Shown: positions 47,834 through 59,234, counted from the first letter of the stretch. The stretch: DNA of 64,000 nt from Chamaecrista fasciculata (GCA_003254925.1 QANZ01022560.1:1-64000); one strand, 5' to 3'. Made by a program: numbers and translations. Notes: generated from the letters alone by a model not told the origin.

Positions 47834-48213
47834 GGAAAAAGTACTAATTTTATTCCTAAACTTTACACCAATTGTCAATTTTGTCCCCAATCTATTTTTG
47901 TTGTCAATTTCGCCCCAAATGTTTCAAATATCAGTCAATTTTATCCTTTGACTAACTTCTTTCAATAAATTAACGACAAATTGTATCATGTTTTTCAATC
48001 TGAGTTAGGATTTGAATTTCTTTTCTATCAATTTTAAATTATATATCACTAGGCATGTAGATTCTGTCGATAATATTTTGCTAAAATAAGAGCAAATGAT
48101 AAAATTGACCAAAATGTAAAACATTAGGGATGAAATTGACAGCAAAAAAAGATTGAAGACATAATTGACGGTTAGTATAAAGTTTGGGAACAAAATTAAT
48201 ACTTTTACCTTTC
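47834..48213. mobile_element. Foldback MITE with 9-bp target duplication and visible empty site
   Basis: The arms mirror 'actaattttattcctaaactt' and 'aagtttgggaacaaaattaat'. Perfect 9-bp direct repeats TTTTTTGAA flank it (47825-47833, 48214-48222). The homologous block C at 45756-45768 (TTGTTTTGACATG) has no insert. Confidence 0.85.
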
Positions 48214-48423
48214 TTTTTTGAACATGTGTTCCAATTCCAAAGACTCATTATGGCAGCCACAACAGGGAGAGGCAACAATGCCTTTATCAAATAACTTTGC
48301 AATATAAACCACCATTCAGAATTCTTGAGAGATGGAATTGAATTCTCAAATGGCAGCGAGTTTTCAAAATCCATGACATGTTCTTGTTGTTGTTGGCAAT
48401 CGAACCAAAAGAAATAGTCTCTA

Positions 48424-49537
48424 CTGGTTTTTTTATTTTTATAATACAAAAAATAAAAAAAAAGAGCCATGTCACCCAAAAAAAAAATAATTCCTAAGAT
48501 GGGTGCCACGTGGCACCATCTTTTTTTTATTTTTTTTAAAAATAAAACTGAAATCGCAGTGAAGACTGCGATTTCACTGACACATGTGTGTCAGTTGAAA
48601 TTGCAGTCTTGACTGCGATTTCATGTCCCGGTTTTTTCTTTATTTTTTTTTATAAATTATTTTAAAAAATAATTTTTTTATTACAATAATATATAAAAAT
48701 AAAGTTAGACCCAAAATATTATATTTACTCCCAAAATAGCATACACATTTTGATATAAGTTTAGCCAATTAAATGGTACCACTAATTTTTTTAAAAAAAA
48801 ATTAAAATTTCTCTCCAAATGGTTAAAAAAAATATTGATAAAAAGTAAGTTTAGTGATAAAAGAGCAAATTGTATTTATAGTCTTTGTATGATAAAAATT
48901 GTGTTCAATTTAGTCCCTCCTCAAGCTCTCTAATTTTCTACATATTACACAAGATTAAATTCATTTCATNNNNNNNNNNNNNNNNNNNNNAATGAATTTA
49001 ATCTTGTGTAATATGTAGAAAATTAGAGAGCTTGAGGAGGGACTAAATTGAACACAATTTTTATTATACAAAGACTATAAATACAATTTGCTCTTTTATC
49101 ACTAAACTTACTTTTTATCAATATTTTTTTTAACCATTTGGAGAGAAATTTTAATTTTTTTTTAAAAATTGGTGGTACCATTTAATTGGCTAAACTTAGA
49201 TCAAAATGTGTATGCTATTTTGGGAGTAAATATAATATTTTGGGTCTAACTTTATTTTTCTATATTATTGTAATCAAAAAAATTATTTTTTAAAATAATT
49301 TATAAAAAAAATTAAAGAAAAAATTGGGACATGAAATCGCAGTCAAGACTGCGATTTCAACTGACACACATGTGTCAGTGAAATCGCAGTCTTCACTGCG
49401 ATTTCAATTTTATTTTAAAAAATAAAAAATAAAAAAAAGATGGGTGCCACGTGGTACCCATCTTGGGAATTAATTTTTTTTTTGGGTGACATGGCTCCTT
49501 CTTTTTATTTTTTGTATTATAAAAATAAAAAAACCAG
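48424..49537. mobile_element. 1.1-kb inverted-repeat element with hairpin-dense arms, spanning an assembly gap
   Basis: Starts CTGGTTTTTTTATTTTTATA and ends with the inverted copy TAAAAAAACCAG. The two arms (about 545 bp each) pair over their full length. Direct repeats TCTCTA flank it (48418-48423, 49538-49543). Each arm carries smaller palindromes: GAAATCGCAGT/ACTGCGATTTC, ACTGACACATGTGTGTCAGT and GGTGCCACGTGGCACC (left arm, 48502-48517). The arms differ by scattered substitutions, so the right arm is not simply a mis-assembled copy of the left. No coding capacity. Class unknown. Confidence 0.75.
48970..48989. other. Assembly gap (20 N) at the centre of the inverted repeat
   Basis: Twenty N separate the two arms exactly where a foldback loop would be. 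The true spacer length is unknown. Confidence 0.95.
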
Positions 49538-49853
49538 TCTCTACCATCTCCCAAAATTTTGAATTAATTCTTCTATGAAGTACGGGTACTTCAAAAATAA
49601 TATCATACCCTTGTATTCTATGAATACTTTTGGATACTTTTCAAATATTATAAAATATAAATGTTTATATTTTTTTACATTTTAATGTTTTTATTTAATT
49701 TTGTTTTTGTTATATTATAATTTCATTTTTTTTAAATTAATAAACAAAATATTCATACTTTTATAAAAAAAATTATATAATTTTTTATTTTACAACTTTG
49801 TATTTAAATCAATGTTTGTCGTATCCGTATTCTATAATTTTTAAAATTAATCG

Positions 49854-50469
49854 TAGGGGCATTCAAAACCGAATCAAACCAATTTGACCAAACCAAACCA
49901 AACTGAACCGAAGCAAAATCGATCAATTGAGCGGTTTGGTTTGGTTAAAAAATGCATAAAAATTGGATGGTTTGGTTCGGTTAACAATTTAAACATACAA
50001 TTAACCGAACCGACCGCTAATATTTATATATAGCTAATTTTACTTATATTGTGTTATATGCGATTACATTTTATAAAAAAATTATTAATTTTTTATCATC
50101 ATTTGATTTTATTATATTTTTTTATTATGTTATCTTATTGAATCATAAAATTTGTTTTATCTTAGACAACAATTAACAACTATTTTTCGTTATACAATTT
50201 TATTCTCTCAAATCTCTAATCTCATTTGTCATTTTTTTTTATCTATTCTATAAATTAGACTTATTACTCCAAAATACTAATTTTATATTAATTAATAAAA
50301 ATAACTAATAAACTTGTTAACCGCTCAAACCGACCGCCCAAACCGCCTATTTATTGGTTTGGTTTGGTTTGGTTAAACAAATTATTTTTAACCGCTTGTT
50401 TAGGAATCACTTCAAACCGATGTGAGGTTAAAAATTTGGTTCAAAATCGCCCAAACCGCCCAACGCCTA
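49854..50469. mobile_element. hAT-like non-autonomous element, copy 2
   Basis: Ends TAGGGGCATTCAAAACCG and inverted CCCAACGCCTA. The internal sequence matches 45048-45644 throughout. Flanking direct repeats TTAATCG (49847-49853, 50471-50477) extend to 8 bp with one mismatch, as for hAT insertions. Confidence 0.75.
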
Positions 50470-50479
50470 GTTAATCGTA

Positions 50480-51890
50480 TCTCATACTCGCACCCATATC
50501 TATACAAATATCCATATCGGTGCAAGTGCGAAATAAGTGCCCTCTAATATACAAGGTTTAGCATTATCATAACATCTTCTGCTTTTAGAGGATGATTTGA
50601 GACGAGTGTTGTGCAAATAAACAATTGCCAAGGGAGCTTCTTGGTTGTTACTAGCTCGCCAATGAAGCATAGTAAGAAAATAACAATTTCTTTCATAAGT
50701 TATTGATGGACATGTAGAATAAACTTTAATACTCAAAGATTTAATGAGGAAAAAAATAATATCTTGATCCATGGCTTTTCAAACTTTGAAGTTCTTTCTT
50801 TTCCTCTACTCTTCTTCTTCCACTATTCTCTATTGGTTGACAATCTAGGTTTATCCACTTAATTCAAGTGGTGGCCACACACTTTCTTTTTCTGAAAGAA
50901 GAGAAAAGGGTTTTTAAACCCTACCAGCTCTAATAATGCTTCTTCAGCCCAACATCCATCAAATTATTAAAATAATCCAATAGGCCAAACCACCATTTGC
51001 TTTATAGGAGCAAAATTTTCCACATCCAATGAGGTGAGTTTTATTCTTCTCTCTATTATCAGACCAAAAAAAAGTTTGACATTTGAATAGCATATGCGAA
51101 AAGGATTGTTCTTAATAAAAAAAATACTTTGACATTTCATTATTGTGCATTAGTTTGAAGCTACTTATACCTATCTGTGGTGACAAGCACAACCACAAAA
51201 GTTATTAAATTCAAGTGGAATTCTATTTCCATGCATATGAGCCATGAAATATTGCTTATAAAAAGGAGAAGTTTTAAATTTTAATTTTAATACCAACAAT
51301 TGAGAATTGTTTGCTTGCTCCATCAAAAATGGAATCTCAATTCTCAATGAATGAGAAAAAAACTGAATCTCAAGCTTCACAAAACTTAATATTTACTTTT
51401 CTAACAAATGAGATTGTAAATATTTTACTTTTAAAATTTCATTAAAAATTATTCATCACATGGTTATTAGATTATAAATTAAAAAATTATCACTTTCATG
51501 AGAACAAAGATTTTAACTGCAAAAATTAATATGAATATTATAGTTAAATATTAATGTTGAAGTAAAGAGTAATTTCATAGTCATAAATAAAAAAATCAAA
51601 ATGTAAAAAAACCACAGAAACTTTAATTATTAGGTAAAAATTTATACTCACTTTTGTTAAAACTTTCACTAAAACAATATATTTCTTTATAATTTTAAGA
51701 TTGTCATTATATTTTACATTAATTTAAATTAAAATAAACTATTATTGTAACTAATAATAATAAAAAATTAATTTTTTTAGAAAAAAATATAATCTTAAAG
51801 TTATCTATACAAAATAAAAAATTTAAAAGGCTTTTCTTACTTTTCATTTTTTGGATAAAATACTTTTCAAAATTTAGAGTCTGAGAATGC
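50480..51890. other. Intergenic
   Basis: A 90-codon minus-strand ORF (50500-50772) shows no family I recognise and has no supporting context, so I do not call it a gene. The rest is AT-rich spacer. Confidence 0.4.
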
Positions 51891-51897
51891 TTTTGTC

Positions 51898-52243
51898 CTA
51901 GGAAGCATGGACACTGACACGGATACGGGACACGACACGGACACAGACACAGCGACACATTAAACTCTCAAAATTACACGACACGACACGCCATATATTT
52001 ATATATATAAATAATTAAATATTCATAATTTTTAATGAAAAATTTAAAAATTACAAGTTTTATTCATAATATATGTCATATGTATTATTATTTTCTCTTA
52101 TATGTCATGTTAAAGTCACAAAAAATTGATTTATATTTTAAAATTTATGAATATGTGTCGTGTCGGTGTCGTACGGGTGTCGGACACTGACACGTGTCCG
52201 ACACGGCGACACGCTCTCAAAATGAAGTGTCCATGCTTCTTAG
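51898..52243. mobile_element. hAT-like MITE with perfect 8-bp target duplication
   Basis: Terminal inverted repeats CTAGGAAGCATGGACACT and CTAAGAAGCATGGACACT (reverse of right end), followed by GACACG-rich arms and an AT-rich centre. Perfect 8-bp direct repeats CTTTTGTC flank it (51890-51897, 52244-52251). Confidence 0.88.
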
Positions 52244-52263
52244 CTTTTGTCTAATAGATTTTA

Positions 52264-52681
52264 GGGTAAATTGTATTTTGGTACCCTGTGGTTTGCCCCT
52301 ATTTCACTTTGGTACTCTGTTGTTTGAAACCTGACACTTTGGTACTCTGTGGTATTTTCCATTAACACTTTGGTACCCTTTGAGGTAATTTTGTAATTTT
52401 AATCATAACAAATTTTGCAAAAATTACATATTGACCCCAATTTTTTTTAAAGTTTTTATTTTAGTCCCTAGATAATATGTATCTAGAGACCTATTTGTAA
52501 TTTTTTGGGGTCAATCTATAATTTTTGCAAAATTTGTTATGGTTAAAGTTATAAAATAGTTCCAAAGGGTACCAAAGTGTTAATGGAGAATACCACAGAG
52601 TACCAAAGTGTTAAGTTTCAAACCACAGTGTACCAAAGTGAAATAGGGTCAAATCACAGGATACCAAAGTATAATTTATCC
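52264..52681. mobile_element. Foldback (Mutator-like MITE) element, 'accaaagtg' family, copy 2
   Basis: Same arms as 1572-2001 (CACTTTGGTACCCTTTG and inverse). Flanks TAGATTTTA (52255-52263) and TAAATTTTA (52682-52690) match at 8 of 9 positions. Confidence 0.82.
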
Positions 52682-52690
52682 TAAATTTTA

Positions 52691-53080
52691 TAAATAGTGT
52701 TAAGATGTAAAATCATGTAAATATGTACACAAGAATTGTGATGGGTAGAGACTAGAGAGAATTATATAGATATATTAGAATTTTATAATAGAAATGAAAT
52801 AAAGAAAATGAATTATTAAAAAAAATAGTTAGAATTTATATTGAAATTTGTGATGATGAAATTTTTTTAAATAGTATCAAAAGGTCATTTGGAAATAATT
52901 TTTACTTCTCGAAAAGTTACTCCTCAAGAATTATTAATATTATATAAATTTACCTAAATAAATATTTATCTATCATAATTATTATATATTTATTCAAATA
53001 ATTTCATATCTCAAACTATTTAGAAATAAAATAAAATGAAAAATTTTGTATTTTTTAACCATGACTCATGAGTAAGTAAA
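52691..53080. other. Spacer upstream of ISS1
   Basis: AT-rich, no recognised feature. Confidence 0.4.
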
Positions 53081-53253
53081 CATGAGAAAAGTACTTATTT
53101 TGTCTGATTGTCGTTTGCAAGCAGGGAGAAAGAAAACGATAAAGAAAAACATAGCGTACGACGGTCGTTTTGGTGGCCCTCTTCGTGTATTTTGTCTGCA
53201 TTTGCATGACTCAGAGGCTCAGATTTCAGAGCCACCACACTCTCAGTTCTACA

Positions 53254-53283
53254 AGAGAGAGAGAGAGAGAGAGAGAGAGAAAG
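53254..53283. repeat. (GA)n microsatellite in the ISS1 promoter/5'UTR
   Basis: About 14 uninterrupted AG dinucleotides roughly 800 bp before the start codon. GA tracts are frequent near plant transcription starts. Confidence 0.9.
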
Positions 53284-53502
53284 TTGCGCAAAAGAAGGCA
53301 AATTCATAATTGTATTTATTGCATTTTCATTCGTATCGTATTTGTATGTATATGGGACAAAAACCCAGAACACCAAAACCCACTTTTTCATCAATTTTTC
53401 GATGCTCTGATTCTCTCTCACGGCATTTCTTCAAAGATTCTCTGTCTCTTGTCTTCTCGGGAATTCGAAATTCATCTTCAATACTCTCTGCAAAAACCCA
53501 CC

Positions 53503-53607
53503 ATGAAAATCCCCAAAATTTCGTGTCTTCTTCCAAAATTCCCGTTTCCCCAAAATCTATTGAACACGTTCAGTCACTCACTTGTTAATTACAATTTTAT
53601 TGCGTAA
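53503..53607 (+). promoter_or_regulatory. Upstream ORF of 34 codons in the ISS1 leader
   Basis: ATG in a strong plant context (CCCACCATGA) opens MKIPKISCLLPKFPFPQN and continues to a TAA at 53605-53607. A plausible 5'UTR donor (ACAAG/GTAAGT, 53777/53778) lies downstream, so the ORF would sit in the leader exon and could limit translation of the main ORF. No evidence that it is conserved. Confidence 0.4.
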
Positions 53608-53777
53608 GTCGCGGAGATCTCACGCATCATTATTATTGCAAAAATAAAAAGCATTTTCGAGAGGAATAGAATAGACCCATTTTCTACTGGAGGATTCTTC
53701 TTACTTATCTGATCGATCTTTAGTGGAAGGTGAACAGTTTCGTCAAAAAAATTCCATTGCGAGTAGTTGTTGACAAG

Positions 53778-53997
53778 GTAAGTCAAAAAGAAACGCACAC
53801 ACCAAAAAAGAAAAAAAGAAAAGAGCAAGACCTTTCTTTCTTTCCTTTTGGATATTATACATAATTTGGGGGTTTGTCGAAGCGTGCAAAAGTTGATTTC
53901 CTTATAGCTGAAAAGCAAGCTACCTTTATTTTTTAAAAACACTATTCAATTATTTAGGAAGCTTATTAGATTTTGAAAGGTGGTTCCATTTGGTTAG
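53778..53997 (+). other. Probable 5'UTR intron of ISS1
   Basis: A strong donor GTAAGT at 53778 and a candidate acceptor TTTGGTTAG ending near 53997, before the start codon exon. The acceptor choice is uncertain. Confidence 0.4.
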
Positions 53998-54066
53998 GTA
54001 GGGACCTTACAAGAGAAATTGGGTATTCTTCTTGGGTGGTGAGAAAAAAACAGAAAGAGGGTGAAA

Positions 54067-57000
54067 ATGGGTTCGTACGGACATCTTGCAAGAAGGGCTT
54101 TGGAAACTGAAACACCGATCATGGTTAAGGTAATTTATAATCAATTCATTCCCTTATTGATGATTTTTCTTTTTTGGGTTGAAACTGTTAAAAGTAAATT
54201 ATTAATAATGAAGTGTGGATGCGTTTGCAGATGCAGGATTTGCTTCGAGGAGCCAAGAATGCTGTGTCCTTGGCTCAGGTTTGTTTGTTTTCTCTCTCTT
54301 GAATTTGCTCCTTCCAATGATTGTATTGTTAATATAATAATCTGTTAGTGAGAAAACGAAAGATGTTGCAGATGATGCTCTTTTTTGTGGTTTTGGTTTC
54401 CAATGTCTGATTATTAATTAGTCTATCTAGCTTGGGAGTTTGGAGTCATATGGAGTCACCGAGTTCTTAAATTACTCCTCAAGAATTATAAGGGCGTGTT
54501 TGGTGCGGGTTTTGATGGTGGTGGTGGTGGTGGTGGTGTGTGGCAACTGTACATAATATAAATCCACTGCAACTAAAGAAACTTTCAAAGTTGTTTGCTG
54601 CCTTTACACACCACATTTCTTAGGAGAAATTGAAGATGTCTCAGAATTTTGCTTCCATACAGCATACACCTAAAAACTGTTAAAGAAAAAGAGGCAAATT
54701 TAGGAAGGTATACAAGAAAGAGTACCTAACCTGAACCCTTAATATTGAGGTCCCTTTCTGTATGTTATCAAAGCTATTTCTGCCTATATACTACTACTCT
54801 TAAATTTATCAGAGCGCCTGAGTTGTGTAATTTAATATTATGATGCTTTGCCAAAGTAGCAAAAGCTTACAGACAGGAATATAAGCTGAAAGTGAAAGTT
54901 ACATGATTCTGATTCTGGACTGGTTTCTACTGATATTGGTTCATGGATCTGCATGCTTTTATTCATCAAATGGAGTTTTCTCAAGGGCTTTTATTGCTCT
55001 GATCACTTATAGCCTTTTTCCTTACTTTTTATGTATCATTTGCCTCTTAGTTCTAATGGGTTTGATGAAATTTGTCTGCTGCAGGGGGTGGTTCATTGGC
55101 AACCTCCCAAGCAGGCATTGGATAAGGTAAAAGAACTTGTTTGGGAGCCTCAAGTTAGTCGTTATGGTGTTGATGATGGTATTCCTGAACTCAGGGAGGC
55201 ATTAATTAAAAAGGTGAATCGTCAAGTTTCTCCTTAGAACTTGCACTCGTGGGAAACTAAGTCTTCATGATTCGGTTTCTTCATTTGGGGATGGGGCTTG
55301 GGGTTTGTATTGGGTACAGAGGCCAATTCTAGTTGTTTTGATTTGGTATATGCAACATAGTAAAATATAAACATTGGTTATGGTATTCTTCAGTTTAAGG
55401 ATGATAACTTTTTTAAGCAATATGCATTTCTTTTATCTATCTCCACTAACTGATAATGAGAATCTATACATTCAAAAGTAGATATAGTCAATTTTAGGTA
55501 ACTTTTGATATCTTGTGAGATACGTAGAAATGATTTAACATGTAGAATCTATAATCTTATATTATATGGCTCCACCCCTTTCTGGTCGTCCATGTTTAAA
55601 ACTATAGTCTATGAAATTAAAAATAAGAGAAAATTTACTATTTGGTCTCTCTTTCTTTACTAAGTTAACAATTTAGTCCCTTATTTATTTTACATACATA
55701 TTTGCGTGCCCGTTAAGGCACGCAAAGCAACTAGTAATGTATATTGGTACCTTGTAATACTCTTATGGGATAATATAGAGACGTCATGGCATGTAGAATC
55801 TATAATAATTTATGTTGGTAACTTGTGATACTGGAAATTCTTTCGAAAGTGATGACTTATGATGTATATACCAATGGTAACATGAACATGGATTGATCTT
55901 TAACTTCAGTGTAGGCAGAAATTGCATTTTGTTTCATTTCCTCGTTTTTTTGGTTCTAAGTTATAAATTTTTCTCTTTCATGATTACCAATGTAGACATA
56001 GATTTACCTACTGTCATCCTATTGTTGTGTCAAGAATGGTTCTATTCCAGCCAGTTTTCTCCCATTGTCTATGGCTTGAATATGGCTTTTGTATTGTTTA
56101 TTGGACATGAATGTCTTGTTTTATGTGGTTGTTTGCATTTGATTGCTTTCAGTTGCTAAAATAATGCAATCTGAAATGCAGTCTGCAATATCATTGGATT
56201 GATTCAATTGTTTCCGTCATGCAGTTACATCGTGAAAATAATTTGCAGAAGTCATCAGTTATGGTGACAGCAGGTGCCAATCAGGTGACAAGTGATTCCT
56301 TACTACATAATTAGCTGTATATGTTCATTATTTTTGTCAGAACCGAAAAAATTCTCATGGTTTTTGAAGAAAAGGATGTGTGCCTTCTTATATTTACCCA
56401 CTTTGAATATTTGATTTGGCCATAGATGACTGATGATTAATCACAGTACTCTATGTTTTTGCCTGATCGTTATTGCTTGGATCTTTGGTCAATTGTGTCT
56501 TTACCTTCCAAGATATTTGCAGTAATGTTTCCACCTATATATGCAGGCATTTGTGAATTTGGTCCTTACACTGTGTGATGCGGGGGATTCCGTGGTTATG
56601 TTTGCACCTTACTATTTCAATGCCTACATGTCCTTCCAGATGTCCGGCGTCACCAATATACTAGTAGGTCCTGGTGACCCAAAAACGCTTTATCCGGACG
56701 CAGGTAAGAAAGTTGATGAGCCTTATTAAATTCTGTGACTATGTCCTATTACATGCTGATGAAAACTATCTATAGAGTGCATTCTCTTGTTTATTATGCA
56801 GAAAAAAAAATCTTGGAAGACTTATTAATGCCTTTGAAACATTAGTCCTCTAAGTGTAACAGTTTCTTCTGGTTTTTCATTTTTTCATATTGGCCTTTAT
56901 CCAATATATATTGATTTTCAGATTGGTTGGAAAGGATACTATCAGAAACTAAACCTGTCCCAAAGCTTGTTACCGTTGTAAATCCGGGAAATCCAACTGG

Positions 57001-58780
57001 AACCTACATTCCAGAGCCTCTTCTAAAGGTTTCTCTCTCAACCACTGTGACTGCATACATATTACAAAAGTTTTGATTTTAATGTGACCCCAAAAAAAAA
57101 ACTGTTCTAATTTTAAACTAGTCTTACTGAACAACTTTAGATTTTCCATTCAACTTATGCCATTTTCGGTTTCTTCATATATCTTTTAATTGAACCAGTG
57201 TGCGTGCTTTCTCCTTGTCAGTTCTCGTGGCAACAAATATGTTAATTGACCTTAACATTAAACTCTTTTTTTTTTTTTTTAATTTAAGTAATTTGCTTTC
57301 TGTTATTTGACCAGAGGATCTCAGATCTCTGCAAGAATGCTGGCTCGTGGCTTGTTGTTGATAATACATATGAGTAAGTCTGTATTCTGTAACATTGCTA
57401 TACTCATGGCAGTAGTTTCATTTCTTTCTTCAATGATTTGACAAAGTAACGTCATCAAGAAATGATGCAGTCTCTTACATGTTTGCATTACTTTTGAGAG
57501 TTAGTTAATCAACTGGTCTTCCTTTGCTGTTATTATGTCTAGCACCATGACTACATCATATTAATAAAGAGGTGAATTTTTTGTCAAAGGGTTTATCTAT
57601 TAACATCCCATTTTCAGTTAGTTCATCTTAAATTTTCGTTGGTCCGTTGCAGGGTATTGTGGTCTCCAAAATATCCTTGAAATCTTTAATCCGGTCAGAA
57701 CTATTATGTTCACTTAAGAGTCATGAAGATTCTTTTACTGATGATATATGTGATAAGAATTATTTCACTTGAATTGCAAATTTTTTTTACATTCAAATTG
57801 TTGCTTCAATTTGTATAAGTATGCATGCAGGTATTTTATGTATGATGGTCTGAAACACTCTTGTGTGGAGGGAAATCACATTGTTAATATTTTCTCTTTC
57901 TCAAAAGCATATGGAATGATGGGGTGGCGGGTTGGATATGTAAGTATTCATTCTTGTATCTGTAATTATTTTCATTAGCAGGAGACAGAAACACTGAAAT
58001 TTATGTGACCATTTCTGTGGAAGCACTGACAGTGGTGATATCCCAATGGGGTTATGATACTGATATTATTTGAAGTGATTTTTCCTGGAATTTCCTAGTG
58101 TCAAAATATAATGTGCTAGAAAGTTTTACTAGTTCATAACTTGGAAAATTATAATTTTGTGGGTATTTCTCGGAAATTACTTCCCACATATTCTGCTTTG
58201 TAAGAAAAACAAACCATTGATTCCATTCTGTAGCACAGGCTTAGCAGCATATTTAGTTACATTCATTTGCTTCTGATATTCAAAAAGAAAAAACCTCTGG
58301 GCTAATATTAATAGGTTATTACAGATAGCATATCCATCCGAAGTAAAAGGCCTACACGATCAACTTCTCAAAGTTCAGGACAACATTCCTATTTGTGCTC
58401 CAATCATCTCTCAGTACCTTGCCCTCTACTCACTGGAACTGGGGCCTGAGTGGGTCACTGACCGAGCACAAAGTCTCGTGAAGAACCGGGAAATTGTATT
58501 GGAAGCGCTGTCCCCTCTTGGAGAAGGCTCCGTGAAAGGAGGACAAGGAGCAATATACTTATGGGCAAAGCTTCCGGATGAACACACTGACGATTTCCCA
58601 GTTGTTCACTGGCTTGCTCATAGACACGGCATTGCTGTGATCCCGGGAAGTGCATGCGGGTGTCCTGGGAATCTCAGAATCTCATTTGGAGGCTTGACAG
58701 AGAGTGATTGCAAAGCAGCTGCAGAAAGGCTCAAAAGAGGCTTGGAAGAACTTGTTAGAGATGGTTTAGTGGAAAACTAA
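54067..58780 (+). CDS. ISS1: Aromatic aminotransferase ISS1/VAS1
   Basis: PLP enzyme that returns indole-3-pyruvate to tryptophan (and acts on other aromatic keto acids), using methionine as favoured donor. In Arabidopsis this lowers auxin synthesis and links it to ethylene. Nine coding exons (54067-54129, 54231-54278, 55085-55213, 56225-56284, 56547-56703, 56922-57028, 57315-57373, 57831-57939, 58325-58780) keep frame and give 395 residues, almost the length I recall for Arabidopsis ISS1. Fold-type I motifs are in place: YGVDDGIPELREAL, VTAGANQAFVNL, VNPGNPTGTYIP (Asn176), VVDNTYEYFMYDG, and SFSKAYGMMGWRVGY with the PLP lysine at 233. The C-terminal end has GNLRISFGG with its carboxylate-binding Arg. 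No transit peptide is apparent, so it is probably cytosolic. Introns carry repeats but the coding exons are intact. Confidence 0.96.
54508..54540 (+). repeat. (GGT)n microsatellite in ISS1 intron 2
   Basis: Seven or so GGT units in a row. No further structure. Confidence 0.85.
55490..55850. repeat. Direct duplication in ISS1 intron 3 with a Helitron-like 3' end between copies
   Basis: CATGTAGAATCTATAAT occurs at about 55539 and 55789, with similar surrounding phrases (TAACTT.TGATA..). Between them, 55702-55725 forms a perfect 9-bp stem TTGCGTGCC/GGCACGCAA with loop CGTTAA, followed by AGCAA and CTAGT (55731-55735). This is the hairpin-plus-CTRRT signature of Helitron 3' termini. The 5' end (TC...) cannot be fixed with confidence. 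Confidence 0.4.
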
Positions 58781-59230
58781 AAGTTACATCCTAGTACATA
58801 CTCAAATCCAAGGTGAACTAGGAAAGAAATTATTATTTTGAAAGAAGTAATTGGTGCATTTGAATAATTGAAAGGCTTTTGATTCCTACCTGGTTAAGAT
58901 TTACTGTAGCCAGGATTTGTCTTCATCATTTTGATATTCAAATGTTTCATAGGCATAGCCATTGGATTCTCCAATACATACAAATTGATTTATGCTTCAT
59001 CACAGGGTTAATTACTTCATTTTTCTTCTCTTTCTATAATTTATGAGTGTCAATTATTTTAAGCTTTTATATTGTGGAATAAAATGTGTAAAGATAGAGC
59101 AAGTTGGCTTCAGTTGATCCATATAGCTGATTTTACCTAGTGAGAAAAGACTTTGATTGTTGTTGATGTTTTATATGGTGAAACCTTCTAAATAAAGCCT
59201 AAAATAACATTTTTGGATCAAAGAGTGGTG
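58781..59230. other. ISS1 3'UTR and spacer
   Basis: No gene. Contains probable 3'UTR sequence directly after the stop codon; the polyadenylation site cannot be read with certainty. Confidence 0.4.
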
Positions 59231-59234
59231 AATA

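Noticed and set aside
48081..48509. 142-codon minus-strand ORF
   Set aside because: It crosses the boundaries of two transposable elements and a duplicated block, so the frame is accidental.
50500..50772. 90-codon minus-strand ORF starting MDQDIIFF
   Set aside because: No recognised family, no promoter or splice context, and a repeat-rich neighbourhood.
53095..53421. Minus-strand ORF with Ser-Leu repeats
   Set aside because: Produced by the (GA)n microsatellite.
55549..55735. Complete mini-Helitron with a 5' TCTATAAT end
   Set aside because: The proposed 5' end is part of a duplicated intron sequence (also at 55794), so only the 3' hairpin is reported.
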